From: Bifidobacterium sp. WK012_4_13
GTDB taxonomy: Bacteria > Actinomycetota > Actinomycetes > Actinomycetales > Bifidobacteriaceae
Length of the DNA: 64,000 bases
Assembly (NCBI RefSeq): GCF_041080835.1
Contig: NZ_CP129683.1
Span: 930,001 to 994,000, forward strand
Direction: 5' to 3'
Shown here: positions 1 to 7,416 of the stretch, piece after piece
Layout: the number at the start of each line of letters is the position of its first letter
How positions within the stretch are numbered: position 1 is the stretch's first letter
Program-made: the position numbers and the translations under genes
Notes under the pieces: model-generated
Told to the model about the DNA's origin: nothing
Seen by the model: only the letters and a program-made list of their open reading frames with translations
The model's database searches: none

Positions 1-513
1 TGAAGCGTGGTAGACGGCGATCGGATCGTTGTCTTCCTCAGCCTGACTCATAAGCACGTTCTTGACGTATTGCTGCGTGAGCGATGAGCCGCCCTGCGTA
101 TCGCCCTTCTTGATGTAGGTCTGGACGAAGGCGCGCATGACTCCCTGCACATCGACGCCGGCATGTTCGAAGAAGCGCTGATCCTCTCGCGCCACCACAG
201 CCTTCTGCATATAGCTGGAGACCTGGTTCAGTGGAACCACGATTCGGTTCTGCGTATAGTACTGTGCGATGACGGTTTTGCCATCCGAGGCATAGATCGT
301 CGATTTCTGTGGAAGATCGGTGACATCGAAATTGATGCCTTCAGTCTTCAAACTTGGTATGAGAGCCTTCACGGCTGTGTTGGCACCAAATACGGCAGGC
401 AGCAGGAACCCTGAGGCCACCACCCCACCTGTTACGCAAAACATCGCGTAGGCCAGTAATAGCGTAAAAAAGCGGCGAACGGTTATAGACTTCTTCTTCG
501 GCATGCTGCTCAT
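1..513 (-). CDS. Class A penicillin-binding protein (transglycosylase/transpeptidase), N-terminal part
   Basis: About 171 N-terminal residues are visible and the rest lies beyond the left edge. The protein starts with a short basic cytoplasmic tail and one membrane anchor (about residues 10-40), followed by the beginning of a GT51 peptidoglycan glycosyltransferase. The stretch VVAREDQRFFEHAGVD holds the catalytic Glu of the family (motif EDxxFxxHxG), and GGSSLTQQYVKN is the second GT51 motif. Proteins of this kind polymerise and cross-link peptidoglycan outside the membrane. The start at 513 was chosen over the in-frame ATG at 504 because CAGGGGATGG lies upstream of it. The transpeptidase half is inferred from the family, not seen. 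Confidence 0.88.
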   Translation of the reverse strand, partial: MSSMPKKKSITVRRFFTLLLAYAMFCVTGGVVASGFLLPAVFGANTAVKALIPSLKTEGINFDVTDLPQKSTIYASDGKTVIAQYYTQNRIVVPLNQVSSYMQKAVVAREDQRFFEHAGVDVQGVMRAFVQTYIKKGDTQGGSSLTQQYVKNVLMSQAEEDNDPIAVYHAS

Positions 514-572
514 TCTAAAGCCATCCCCTGAATATGGGACTCAGGATGCATGGTCTATATGCAATTTCCACA

Positions 573-1292
573 TTACCTGCGCGAGCGGCGTATCAGCATT
601 CCCGGTTCGAAGATGATTATGGAGCGGCCCTTGCGGGCTATCCAGCCCCTGTTCGCGAAGTCCATGAGAGCCTTGTTCACCGTCTCTCTCGATGCTCCCA
701 CCAGCTGGGCCATCTCCTCCTGAGTCAGGTCGTGAGGAACCATGAGTCCTGCCTCCATCGGCTCGCCGAAACGTTGGCCGAGTGAGATCAGTGTCTTCGC
801 CAGACGTGCCGGAACATCCATGAACACCAGGTCGGAAATATGCTCATTATTGCGCCTCATGCGGTTTGCAAGAACCTGAAGCATGTCGACCGCGACACGT
901 GGATGCTCGTCAAGCCAGTCGAAAAGAGCCCTGTGCTCAAGCGACACGACGTGCGTGTGATTCGTCATGACAACGGCGGAAGCGGTTCTTGGTCCGCCCT
1001 TCGGATCGAACACCGGGATCTCGCCAAGCACCTCTCCACGGCCATGGATGCTGAGGAGCTGCACACGGCTGTCAGAGGATCGACGCGTGAGCTTGACCCT
1101 TCCATAGTCCAGCAGATACATGCGCTGATCTTCGTCGCCCTCACGGAACACGAAATCACCCTTGTTGAGTATCCGCGAATCAAGATAAGGAATCAATTGG
1201 TCAGCCTCTTGCGGCGAAACCTGTTTGAAGAGAGCGGTCTGCAGAAGGGTGTTGCCCTGCTTGGGCAGTTCATTTGGCTTGCGAACGCTCAT
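573..1292 (-). CDS. Crp/Fnr-family transcriptional regulator (GlxR-like)
   Basis: A 239-residue protein with an N-terminal cyclic-nucleotide-binding beta barrel (about residues 15-130, with FxEGDxxxxxY-like and GEVLGEIPVF segments) and a C-terminal winged helix (LTQEEMAQLVGASRETVNKA). The linker DVPARLAKTLISLGQRFG is typical of the actinobacterial Crp/GlxR branch. Such proteins bind TGTGA-N6-TCACA sites and control carbon and fermentation genes. The start at 1292 has AAGGAAGG upstream; a longer frame reaches 1397 without a ribosome site and would overlap the next gene. A perfect site of this class lies at 5853-5868 upstream of adhE. Whether this protein binds cAMP in this organism is unknown. 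Confidence 0.9.
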   Translation of the reverse strand: MSVRKPNELPKQGNTLLQTALFKQVSPQEADQLIPYLDSRILNKGDFVFREGDEDQRMYLLDYGRVKLTRRSSDSRVQLLSIHGRGEVLGEIPVFDPKGGPRTASAVVMTNHTHVVSLEHRALFDWLDEHPRVAVDMLQVLANRMRRNNEHISDLVFMDVPARLAKTLISLGQRFGEPMEAGLMVPHDLTQEEMAQLVGASRETVNKALMDFANRGWIARKGRSIIIFEPGMLIRRSRR

Positions 1293-1375
1293 GCCTTCCT
1301 TTCTTGAAGCACTCATGACTCCAGCATCAATCGACGTTGATTGCGTAGCTTGCTGTGTCGATTGTAACCCAGCAT

Positions 1376-2626
1376 TCAGACGATGCATGATAGCCACGCA
1401 TCCTTAGAATAGCGCTGTTTTGCAAGCTCACTGGACTCGTTCAGACACGCAGGGGAAATCGTCGAGACGACTGCCTGACTGACGTTTCTCAGCAAGAAGT
1501 CCTGAAGATGGGAGATGATGTCACTTCGGGCCATTCCAGTTTGCGAACGCATTGGATCCACCCGTTTCACCACTGATCTGACTGCCTTGTCTGACATCTT
1601 TTCCTTGGAGATGCGCAAGACGCGTGCCATTTTTTCCGCATCAATGTCGTAAGCAAGCGTGACATGATGAAGCACAGCTCCAGGACCTCCGTCCCTACGC
1701 GCGAAACGGCGCTGGGCCGCGCCCCCGATCTTCCCCTGTTCGGATGCCAAATCATTCATCGAAGAGAAGCTTACCTTCATTCCCAGTTCTCTCAAGGCAG
1801 CGACAAGCCATTCATCGCAGAGTCGATAGGATTGAGCGACATCCATGCCCTCTACGAAGCTCAGAGGCGCATAGAGCGAATAGGTGATCGTGTTGCTGGG
1901 CTCAACGAACATCGCACCGCCACCCGTCACCCTGCGGACGACCGATATGTTCTCTCTTCTGGCCTGTTCGAGATCGACCTCGTTGCTCAAGGATTGGAAT
2001 CGCCCGATAATCACAGCCGATGACTTCCATTCCCATATGCGAAACGTTGCGGGAATGGTGCCATCGGCCACCTTCTCGGAGAGCACCTCATCGAGAGCCA
2101 TCTGCATTGCCGGATCTCTCGGACTGTCATGGATGACAAGAGGGTGCAGGGAACTCCAACGTTCGGAAAGCCGCATCTCCGCAACATGGTCCGCGTTCGA
2201 CCGGCCATCCGAACTGGATGGCAGGTGATTGGCATGAATCTGAAGGCTCTGCTCCGGATGCCCTGCAGGAATGGAAGGAATGGGGGTCTGACCGGCTTGA
2301 TACGGCATGGCGTTCTCTTTGACCTGCCTGGATCCGCGTTCTATCGCTGTTGCAATCGATGCCGAAGTCGCACCGATCAGCTGCGCCTCCGGATGTGACT
2401 TCAGAGCCATGTCGATTCTATTGGCAAGCGAATGGACGTCAATGGGAAGCTCCGCCCCATTGACGCTGTGTTCGATCGCCCTGACGAGCGAGATATCGTC
2501 GCTGTTCGTGGAGATGAAGAAATCTCCGTCAAGCCGACTGTCCACAATCCGACCATCATCGACAGTCAGAGTGACTCCAACCAGCTTCCCACCATGCAGC
2601 TTGCATTCACCACGAGTCGTAGACAT
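1376..2626 (-). CDS. Lipoate-protein ligase family protein, accessory domain at the N-terminus
   Basis: A 416-residue protein. Residues 1-95 resemble the small accessory domain that sits at the C-terminus of E. coli LplA (KLHGGKLVGVTLTVDDGRI, later LDGDFF). Residues 160-400 are the catalytic biotin/lipoate ligase fold, with RRVTGGGAMF (the RRxxGGG nucleotide/lipoyl loop) and GKIGGAAQRRF carrying the expected catalytic Lys. The domain order is therefore permuted compared with E. coli. The family joins lipoate to lysines of carrier domains. No lipoylated partner is in the window. The start at 2626 follows a weak GAAGGG. The 3' end overlaps only the unlikely upstream extension of the Crp-like frame. 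Confidence 0.85.
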   Translation of the reverse strand: MSTTRGECKLHGGKLVGVTLTVDDGRIVDSRLDGDFFISTNSDDISLVRAIEHSVNGAELPIDVHSLANRIDMALKSHPEAQLIGATSASIATAIERGSRQVKENAMPYQAGQTPIPSIPAGHPEQSLQIHANHLPSSSDGRSNADHVAEMRLSERWSSLHPLVIHDSPRDPAMQMALDEVLSEKVADGTIPATFRIWEWKSSAVIIGRFQSLSNEVDLEQARRENISVVRRVTGGGAMFVEPSNTITYSLYAPLSFVEGMDVAQSYRLCDEWLVAALRELGMKVSFSSMNDLASEQGKIGGAAQRRFARRDGGPGAVLHHVTLAYDIDAEKMARVLRISKEKMSDKAVRSVVKRVDPMRSQTGMARSDIISHLQDFLLRNVSQAVVSTISPACLNESSELAKQRYSKDAWLSCIV

Positions 2627-2793
2627 GTTTGCGCCCTTCACTTTCCGCCACAACTATACCGTCTCCGCTGATTCGGTGAGAAAACGAGCCTTCGATCGAT
2701 GCAGTCGCGGGTCCTGCCGCAATGACATGGCACAAGTCTGACAGGCCGTTGCCGTGAAGACGGGAATCCAATGAAGACGTCACTTGCGCCTTA

Positions 2794-2886
2794 CGACTGC
2801 AGGATGCTTCGCAGCTACAGGGCACCTCTGCGACTGCAAGATACCTCTGAAGCTGCAAGACGTCTCTGCAACTGCAGGAAATGTCG
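2794..2886. repeat. Five tandem imperfect 19-bp repeats
   Basis: Units begin at 2794, 2812, 2831, 2850 and 2869 and are 18-19 bp long. The best-kept version is CGACTGCAAGATACCTCTG. The core CTGCARGA is shared by most units. They lie between the adhE stop and the start of the lipoate ligase gene. Confidence 0.8.
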
Positions 2887-2911
2887 AATCTCAATGTCCT
2901 CAGCGACATGT

Positions 2912-2946
2912 CGGGGGTCATGAGCCGATTCGACCCATGACCCCCG
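2912..2946 (-). terminator. Hairpin after adhE (terminator-like, no T tract)
   Basis: CGGGGGTCATG at 2912-2922 pairs perfectly with CATGACCCCCG at 2936-2946 across a 13-nt loop, 17 bp after the adhE stop. There is no clear T run, so it may act with another factor or only protect the 3' end. Confidence 0.55.
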
Positions 2947-2962
2947 ATCTTCATGCAATGGC

Positions 2963-5707
2963 TCAGGACTCCTTGGACTGACGCCTTTCGTGGGCCTCCT
3001 GCTGCGAGATGCCGTAATATGCCGCAATCGCGATGTCCTTCATGTCCTCGATCTGAGGGATGCGAGGATTCGCAGGTGCACACTGGTCCTCGTAGGCGCG
3101 CATGCCGATATGGTCGAGCACGCTCCAGAAGTAGTCCTCATCGACTCCGGCGGCCTGGAATGACGCGTCCATGCCCAGCTTCCTGTCGCGATAATCCTCG
3201 AGCGCACTTGCCAGACTCTCGACTCCCTGCTCAGGAGTATCTGCCGCAAGTCCAAGATTCTTGGCGATGTCCTGATAGCGCTGCGGAGCTATGTACTTGC
3301 TGTACTTTGGCCAGCTCGTGGGTTCATCAGGGACCGCTGCGTTGTATCGAACGACATATGGCAGAAGAATCGAGTTGGTGCGTCCGTGCGCGATATGGCA
3401 CAGCGCACCGATCGTGTGCGCCATCGCATGGCACATTCCCAGGAATGCTGACCCAAATGCCATGCCAGCCATGGTGGCGGCGTTATGCATCTTCTCCTGA
3501 GCGAGCTTCTTCGCCTCCGGATCCTCTTCATTCACCGACGCAGCGAGATTGTCCCACACAAGCTTTGCCGCATGAAGAGACATGCCATCCGTGAAATCAT
3601 TGGCATAGACGGACACATACGATTCGATGCTGTGTGTCAGCGCATCGAATCCCGCATCGCAGGCCAGGCGCCGAGGCTGGGTCCTGGCAAGCACCGGATC
3701 CACGATTGCGACGGTCGGTGTGAGTGCATAGTCAGTGATTGGATACTTATAGCCGGTCTTGTGATCGGTGATGACCGCAAACGGAGTGACTTCCGATCCG
3801 GTTCCCGAAGAGGTTGGGATGCAGACAAGACGAGCCTTCTTCCCGAGTGGTGGAATCTTGAAGGCACGCTTGCGGATGTCGAAGAACTTCTCACGCACGT
3901 CAGAGAACGAAATCTCCGGGTGTTCGTAGAGGAGCCACATGATCTTCGCGGCGTCCATCGGGCTTCCGCCGCCGACAGCGATGATCGTATCAGGTTCGAA
4001 TTCCTCACGCATCATCTTCGCGCCGCGCTCCACGGTCTCGACGCTTGGTTCCGGCTCGACGTAATCGATTATGCGGAATGTGACGAGCTCCTGACGCGCC
4101 CGAAGCTGATCTATGACCTTGTCGACGATGCCAAGCTGCTGCATCACCTTGTCGCAGACGATGACCGCCTTTTTGATGCCGAACATATCGCGAAGATACT
4201 GAATGGCATTGGGCTCGAAGTACGTTCGTGAAGGGATCTTGAACCACTGCATGTTGTTGTTCCTTCGGGCTATTCGCTTGACATTGATGAGATTCACCGC
4301 CTGGACGTTGCCTGATACGGAATTCCCACCATATGACCCGCATCCAAGGGTAAGTGACGGCGCAATCGCGTTGTAGATGTCACCGATGCCGCCGAGAGAG
4401 CTTGGCTGGTTCCAGATGATGCGGCATGCATGCATGCGCGCCCCATATTCGCGAACAAGCGATTCATCGTTCGTGTGAATGGCAGCGGTATGGCCAGCAC
4501 CATGCTTGAGCATCTCCTCGCACATCCTGAACCCCTGCTCCTTGTCATCGAACCTAAGCACAGCCTGGACAGGACCAAGCTTCTCCATAGTCAGAGGCTC
4601 CATCGCACCGACCTCACGGCATTCCGCAGCAATGATGGTCGCGTCCTGGGGTATGGTGAACCCGGCGGCCTTCGCGATGAATTGCGGAGACTTTCCCGGA
4701 ACCACGCTGTTGAGCTTCGGCTTCGGAGCGCCTTCGCCCGCATAGGCGGTGACGCCGAACATGTATCGCTCAAGCTTCGCCTTCTCATCCGCATTCACGA
4801 AATACGCCTTGCGGCGCTTCAGCTCTGTCACGAGACGGTCATAGACGTCCCTATGCGCGATGATCGCCTGCTCAGTCGCACAGATCATGCCATAGTCGAA
4901 GTGCTTCGAAAGAATCAGGTCATTCGCGGCGCGCTCGACATCGACGTCCGCATCGACGTACGCAGGTGCATTTCCTGCGCCCACGCCCAGTGCAGGCTTC
5001 CCGGAAGAATAGGCGGCCTTCACCATTCCGGGACCACCGGTCGCAAGAATGGTGGCGATGCCGGGATGCTTCATCAGTTCGCCTGTGGCTTCGATCGATG
5101 GGTGCTCGATCCACTGGATGCAGTTGGCAGGAGCACCGGCCTCGATGGCCGCGTCGCGAACGATTCTGGCAGCTTCGACAGAACATTTCTGAGCGAATGG
5201 GTGGAATCCGAAGACAATCGGGCAGCGCGTCTTCAGCGCGATAAGCGATTTGAAGATCGTCGTCGAGGTTGGGTTGGTGACAGGCGTCACACCGGCCACG
5301 ACGCCAACAGGCTCGGCAATCTCTACGATCCCGCCGATCTCGTCATCGTTGATGACGCCGACGGTGCGTTGCTTCGCCAAATAGTTGGTTACATGCTCGC
5401 ATGCGAAGATGTTCTTGGTGGCCTTGTCCTCAACCAGGCCACGCCCGGTCTCATCGACTGCCATCTTGGCAAGGACAAGATGCTTGTTGAGTGCGGCGAT
5501 CGAAGCCTTTGCCACGATTCTGTTGACCTTGATCTGATCAAGATCCTCGAATTCCTTGAGCGCCACCAACCCTCGCCGAACCAGCGCATCGACCTCCGCC
5601 GCTGCCGTGCTCTCCTGCGGCTCCTGCCGCACGGACTGCGCTGCCTCTGCCACGACCGTCGAGGACTTCTCTTCTGAAGTCCGTTCCATTTCCGCATTCT
5701 TTTTCAC
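2963..5707 (-). CDS. adhE: Bifunctional acetaldehyde-CoA/alcohol dehydrogenase
   Basis: AdhE reduces acetyl-CoA to acetaldehyde and then to ethanol, oxidising two NADH; in bifidobacteria it balances redox at the end of the fermentation pathway. The first half is an aldehyde dehydrogenase (about residues 40-460, with GVVAGVTPVTNPTST, ATGGPGMVKAAYSSGKPALG and the Cys motif DYGMICATEQ). The second half is an iron-dependent alcohol dehydrogenase (about 480-880, with GGGSPMDAAKIMW, GTGSEVTPFAVITD and the metal-binding histidines in GMCHAMAHTIGALCH). A GTG start at 5707 gives 914 residues, near the usual bifidobacterial length, with GGAGG 13 nt upstream; ATG codons at 5728 and 5746 are in frame but have no ribosome site. 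The gene is monocistronic with an upstream region carrying several candidate operators. Confidence 0.97.
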   Translation of the reverse strand: MKKNAEMERTSEEKSSTVVAEAAQSVRQEPQESTAAAEVDALVRRGLVALKEFEDLDQIKVNRIVAKASIAALNKHLVLAKMAVDETGRGLVEDKATKNIFACEHVTNYLAKQRTVGVINDDEIGGIVEIAEPVGVVAGVTPVTNPTSTTIFKSLIALKTRCPIVFGFHPFAQKCSVEAARIVRDAAIEAGAPANCIQWIEHPSIEATGELMKHPGIATILATGGPGMVKAAYSSGKPALGVGAGNAPAYVDADVDVERAANDLILSKHFDYGMICATEQAIIAHRDVYDRLVTELKRRKAYFVNADEKAKLERYMFGVTAYAGEGAPKPKLNSVVPGKSPQFIAKAAGFTIPQDATIIAAECREVGAMEPLTMEKLGPVQAVLRFDDKEQGFRMCEEMLKHGAGHTAAIHTNDESLVREYGARMHACRIIWNQPSSLGGIGDIYNAIAPSLTLGCGSYGGNSVSGNVQAVNLINVKRIARRNNNMQWFKIPSRTYFEPNAIQYLRDMFGIKKAVIVCDKVMQQLGIVDKVIDQLRARQELVTFRIIDYVEPEPSVETVERGAKMMREEFEPDTIIAVGGGSPMDAAKIMWLLYEHPEISFSDVREKFFDIRKRAFKIPPLGKKARLVCIPTSSGTGSEVTPFAVITDHKTGYKYPITDYALTPTVAIVDPVLARTQPRRLACDAGFDALTHSIESYVSVYANDFTDGMSLHAAKLVWDNLAASVNEEDPEAKKLAQEKMHNAATMAGMAFGSAFLGMCHAMAHTIGALCHIAHGRTNSILLPYVVRYNAAVPDEPTSWPKYSKYIAPQRYQDIAKNLGLAADTPEQGVESLASALEDYRDRKLGMDASFQAAGVDEDYFWSVLDHIGMRAYEDQCAPANPRIPQIEDMKDIAIAAYYGISQQEAHERRQSKES

Positions 5708-5807
5708 AGCTCCCACAGTTCCTCCCATGGATGTGTTGCGAATCATCTATATTCGTCAAGCGTTTATATGTACATGCAGTTATTCGCATATCGGATTGGT
5801 CTGATTC

Positions 5808-5833
5808 TTCTTCAAATCAATTCTTCAAATCAA
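5808..5833. repeat. Tandem 13-bp repeat upstream of adhE
   Basis: TTCTTCAAATCAA occurs twice without a gap (5808-5820 and 5821-5833), next to the Crp-like site. It could be a regulator half-site pair or a slippage duplication. Confidence 0.8.
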
Positions 5834-5852
5834 TACCCGATCGTCACCAAAA

Positions 5853-5868
5853 TGTGACCTGCATCACA
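5853..5868. promoter_or_regulatory. Candidate Crp/GlxR operator upstream of adhE
   Basis: TGTGACCTGCATCACA is a perfect TGTGA-N6-TCACA palindrome, the consensus of Crp and GlxR proteins. It lies about 146 bp upstream of the chosen adhE start. A gene for a Crp/GlxR-like regulator is at 573-1292. Binding is inferred. Confidence 0.75.
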
Positions 5869-5927
5869 ATCTAGCCTAGCTCTGAGCCACTGGCAATTCT
5901 GAACGCGAATATAAGAAACTGAGCGTG

Positions 5928-5945
5928 TTGTGTACGTTTGCACAA
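5928..5945. promoter_or_regulatory. Candidate Rex operator upstream of adhE
   Basis: TTGTGTACGTTTGCACAA is an 18-bp inverted repeat with TTGTG and CACAA ends spaced by 8 bp, the geometry of Rex (NADH-sensing repressor) sites. adhE is a classic Rex target in Gram-positive bacteria. The inner half-sites deviate from the TTGTGAA consensus, so the call is moderate. Confidence 0.55.
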
Positions 5946-6006
5946 ATCTTTTTGGTAAGTTTTTGTTACGTTTTGATTGATTATATGTTCAGATTCCAGC
6001 TGTAAA

Positions 6007-6020
6007 TGCAAGCGCTTTCA
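6007..6020. promoter_or_regulatory. Candidate LacI-family (cre-like) operator upstream of adhE
   Basis: TGCAAGCGCTTTCA (reverse TGAAAGCGCTTGCA) fits the central-CG palindrome bound by LacI-family regulators. In bifidobacteria LacI-type global regulators (AraQ, MalR) are reported to control central fermentation genes. Which regulator binds here is not known. Confidence 0.55.
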
Positions 6021-6066
6021 TAGACATTCGGTTCATCGACCGCTGCCTTGCCGCAGCGCAGGCCAC

Positions 6067-6099
6067 GGTAAGGCAGCGGTAAGGCAGCGGTAAGGCAGC
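6067..6099. repeat. Three tandem 11-bp repeats GGTAAGGCAGC
   Basis: Three exact 11-bp copies at 6067, 6078 and 6089. A related inverted copy (GCTGCCTTGCC) lies just before at about 6043-6053, so the block can form a hairpin. It sits between the adhE upstream region and the rpsI terminator. Confidence 0.8.
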
Positions 6100-6142
6100 G
6101 GTCTGTGAGTCGGAACCGAACGAGGCTCACGGGCCAGGGGAA

Positions 6143-6176
6143 ATAAAAAATCCCCAAGCCGCTGCGGCTTGGGGAT
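6143..6176 (-). terminator. Rho-independent terminator of rplM-rpsI
   Basis: On the minus strand a 12-bp stem (ATCCCCAAGCCG with CGGCTTGGGGAT) is followed by TTTTTTATTT, 26 bp after the rpsI stop. Confidence 0.9.
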
Positions 6177-6202
6177 AGATGAAGCGAAATATCTCGAAAG
6201 GA

Positions 6203-6694
6203 CTAACGCTTTGAGAACTGAGGTGCGCGACGGGCCTTGTGCAGACCTGCCTTCTTGCGCTCGACAGCACGGGCATCACGGGTGAGGAAGCCAGCCTTCT
6301 TCAAGGCTGCACGGTTCACATCGGTGTCGATCGCGTTGAGGGCGCGGGCAACGCCGAGACGGATTGCTCCGGCCTGGCCGGTCGTGCCGCCACCATCGAC
6401 GAGAACCTGGACATCGAACTTACCTTCGAGCTTGAGCAGAACGATCGGGGAATTCACCTCACGCTGCTGCAGACGGCTTGGGAAGTATTCCTCAAGCTTG
6501 CGGCCATTGACCGTCCATGAACCGGTTCCCGGAACAAGACGGACGCGTGCCACGGCTTCCTTGCGACGACCGGTACCGTATCCCGGAGCGATCGTCGAAG
6601 CGCCGGTGCCTGCACCGGCATTGGTCTCGGACGTGTATGAAGTGAGTTCTTCCTCAGTCTCCTGGACCGCGGAATCATTGGTATTTTCAGCCAT
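6203..6694 (-). CDS. rpsI: 30S ribosomal protein S9
   Basis: 163 residues. It has an acidic Ser/Thr-rich N-terminal extension of about 38 residues, common in actinobacterial S9, then the conserved body starting [18 protein letters not shown] and ending in the basic tail [11 protein letters not shown] that reaches into the ribosomal P site. GGAG precedes the ATG. It is the second gene of the rplM-rpsI operon, 20 bp after rplM, with a strong terminator behind it. Confidence 0.98.
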   Translation of the reverse strand: MAENTNDSAVQETEEELTSYTSETNAGAGTGASTIAPGYGTGRRKEAVARVRLVPGTGSWTVNGRKLEEYFPSRLQQREVNSPIVLLKLEGKFDVQVLVDGGGTTGQAGAIRLGVARALNAIDTDVNRAALKKAGFLTRDARAVERKKAGLHKARRAPQFSKR

Positions 6695-6714
6695 GTTGAT
6701 AATCTCCTTTGGTC

Positions 6715-7164
6715 CTACTTGGCCTGTTGCGAGACCTGTGAGATCTCGAAGGTTTGTGGTTTCTGAGGGGTGTGGGGATGCTCTGCACCAGCGAAGATAC
6801 GCAGACGATCCATCTGGGTCTTTGAAAGCTTGTTCTTGGGAAGCATTCCCTTGACCGCTTCGCGAATGATGCGATCCGGGTTCTTCTCAAGCAGCTCCGC
6901 ATACGTATCTGCACGAAGTCCGCCTGGGCGGCCAGAGTGCATGTAGAGTTCCTTGGACAGCTTGTTGCCCGTGATTGCAACCTTGGCGGCGTTAATCACG
7001 ATGACGTGATTGCCTGAATCCGCGTGCGGCGCAAAAGTGGGCTTGTTCTTGCCGCGCAGCAAAGTCGCGACCTGGGTGGCCAGACGGCCAAGTACCACGT
7101 CGGCTGCATCGACGATATACCAGTCATGAGTCAAATCAGCTGGTTTAGGCGTGAAAGTCTTCAC
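6715..7164 (-). CDS. rplM: 50S ribosomal protein L13
   Basis: 149 residues, full length for L13: [42 protein letters not shown] and [20 protein letters not shown] are the conserved blocks. The start is GTG with AAAAGG seven bases upstream. It is transcribed together with rpsI. L13 is an early assembly protein of the large subunit. Confidence 0.98.
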   Translation of the reverse strand: MKTFTPKPADLTHDWYIVDAADVVLGRLATQVATLLRGKNKPTFAPHADSGNHVIVINAAKVAITGNKLSKELYMHSGRPGGLRADTYAELLEKNPDRIIREAVKGMLPKNKLSKTQMDRLRIFAGAEHPHTPQKPQTFEISQVSQQAK

Positions 7165-7416
7165 AGTTCAACCTTTTCCTTGCATTGTGTTCCGGGCTCA
7201 TCCGCATGCGAAAATGCATACAAATCAACCTCTTTATCCGTGGGCTCCCTGAAAGTCCTATACGGCGAGTGGGAACAGCGCTTCGAGGACCCCGTAGGGA
7301 AACACAACAATCCTCTAGTATACCGCTATGCAAGACAACGTCAAACTGCAGATTCTCAGACCTGGGCGAGAACCAGGCACGAAGCCACGAACGGCCCGAA
7401 GCCATCACGCAAAGGT

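Larger units (their letters stand above)
2654..2962. other. Intergenic region downstream of adhE
   Basis: No gene is credible here. It contains the lplA-like promoter side, five tandem imperfect 19-bp units (2794-2886) and a perfect 11-bp hairpin (2912-2946). The open frame on the minus strand that crosses the repeats is a low-complexity translation of the repeat. Confidence 0.6.

Noticed and set aside
2607..3083. 158-residue minus-strand frame with CSC and LQLQRYLA repeats
   Set aside because: It is the translation of the 19-bp tandem repeat plus flanks and overlaps two real genes.
4430..5677. 415-residue open frame on the plus strand inside adhE
   Set aside because: It runs opposite to the intact, highly conserved adhE gene and has an amino-acid make-up typical of antisense frames; no ribosome site or known motif.
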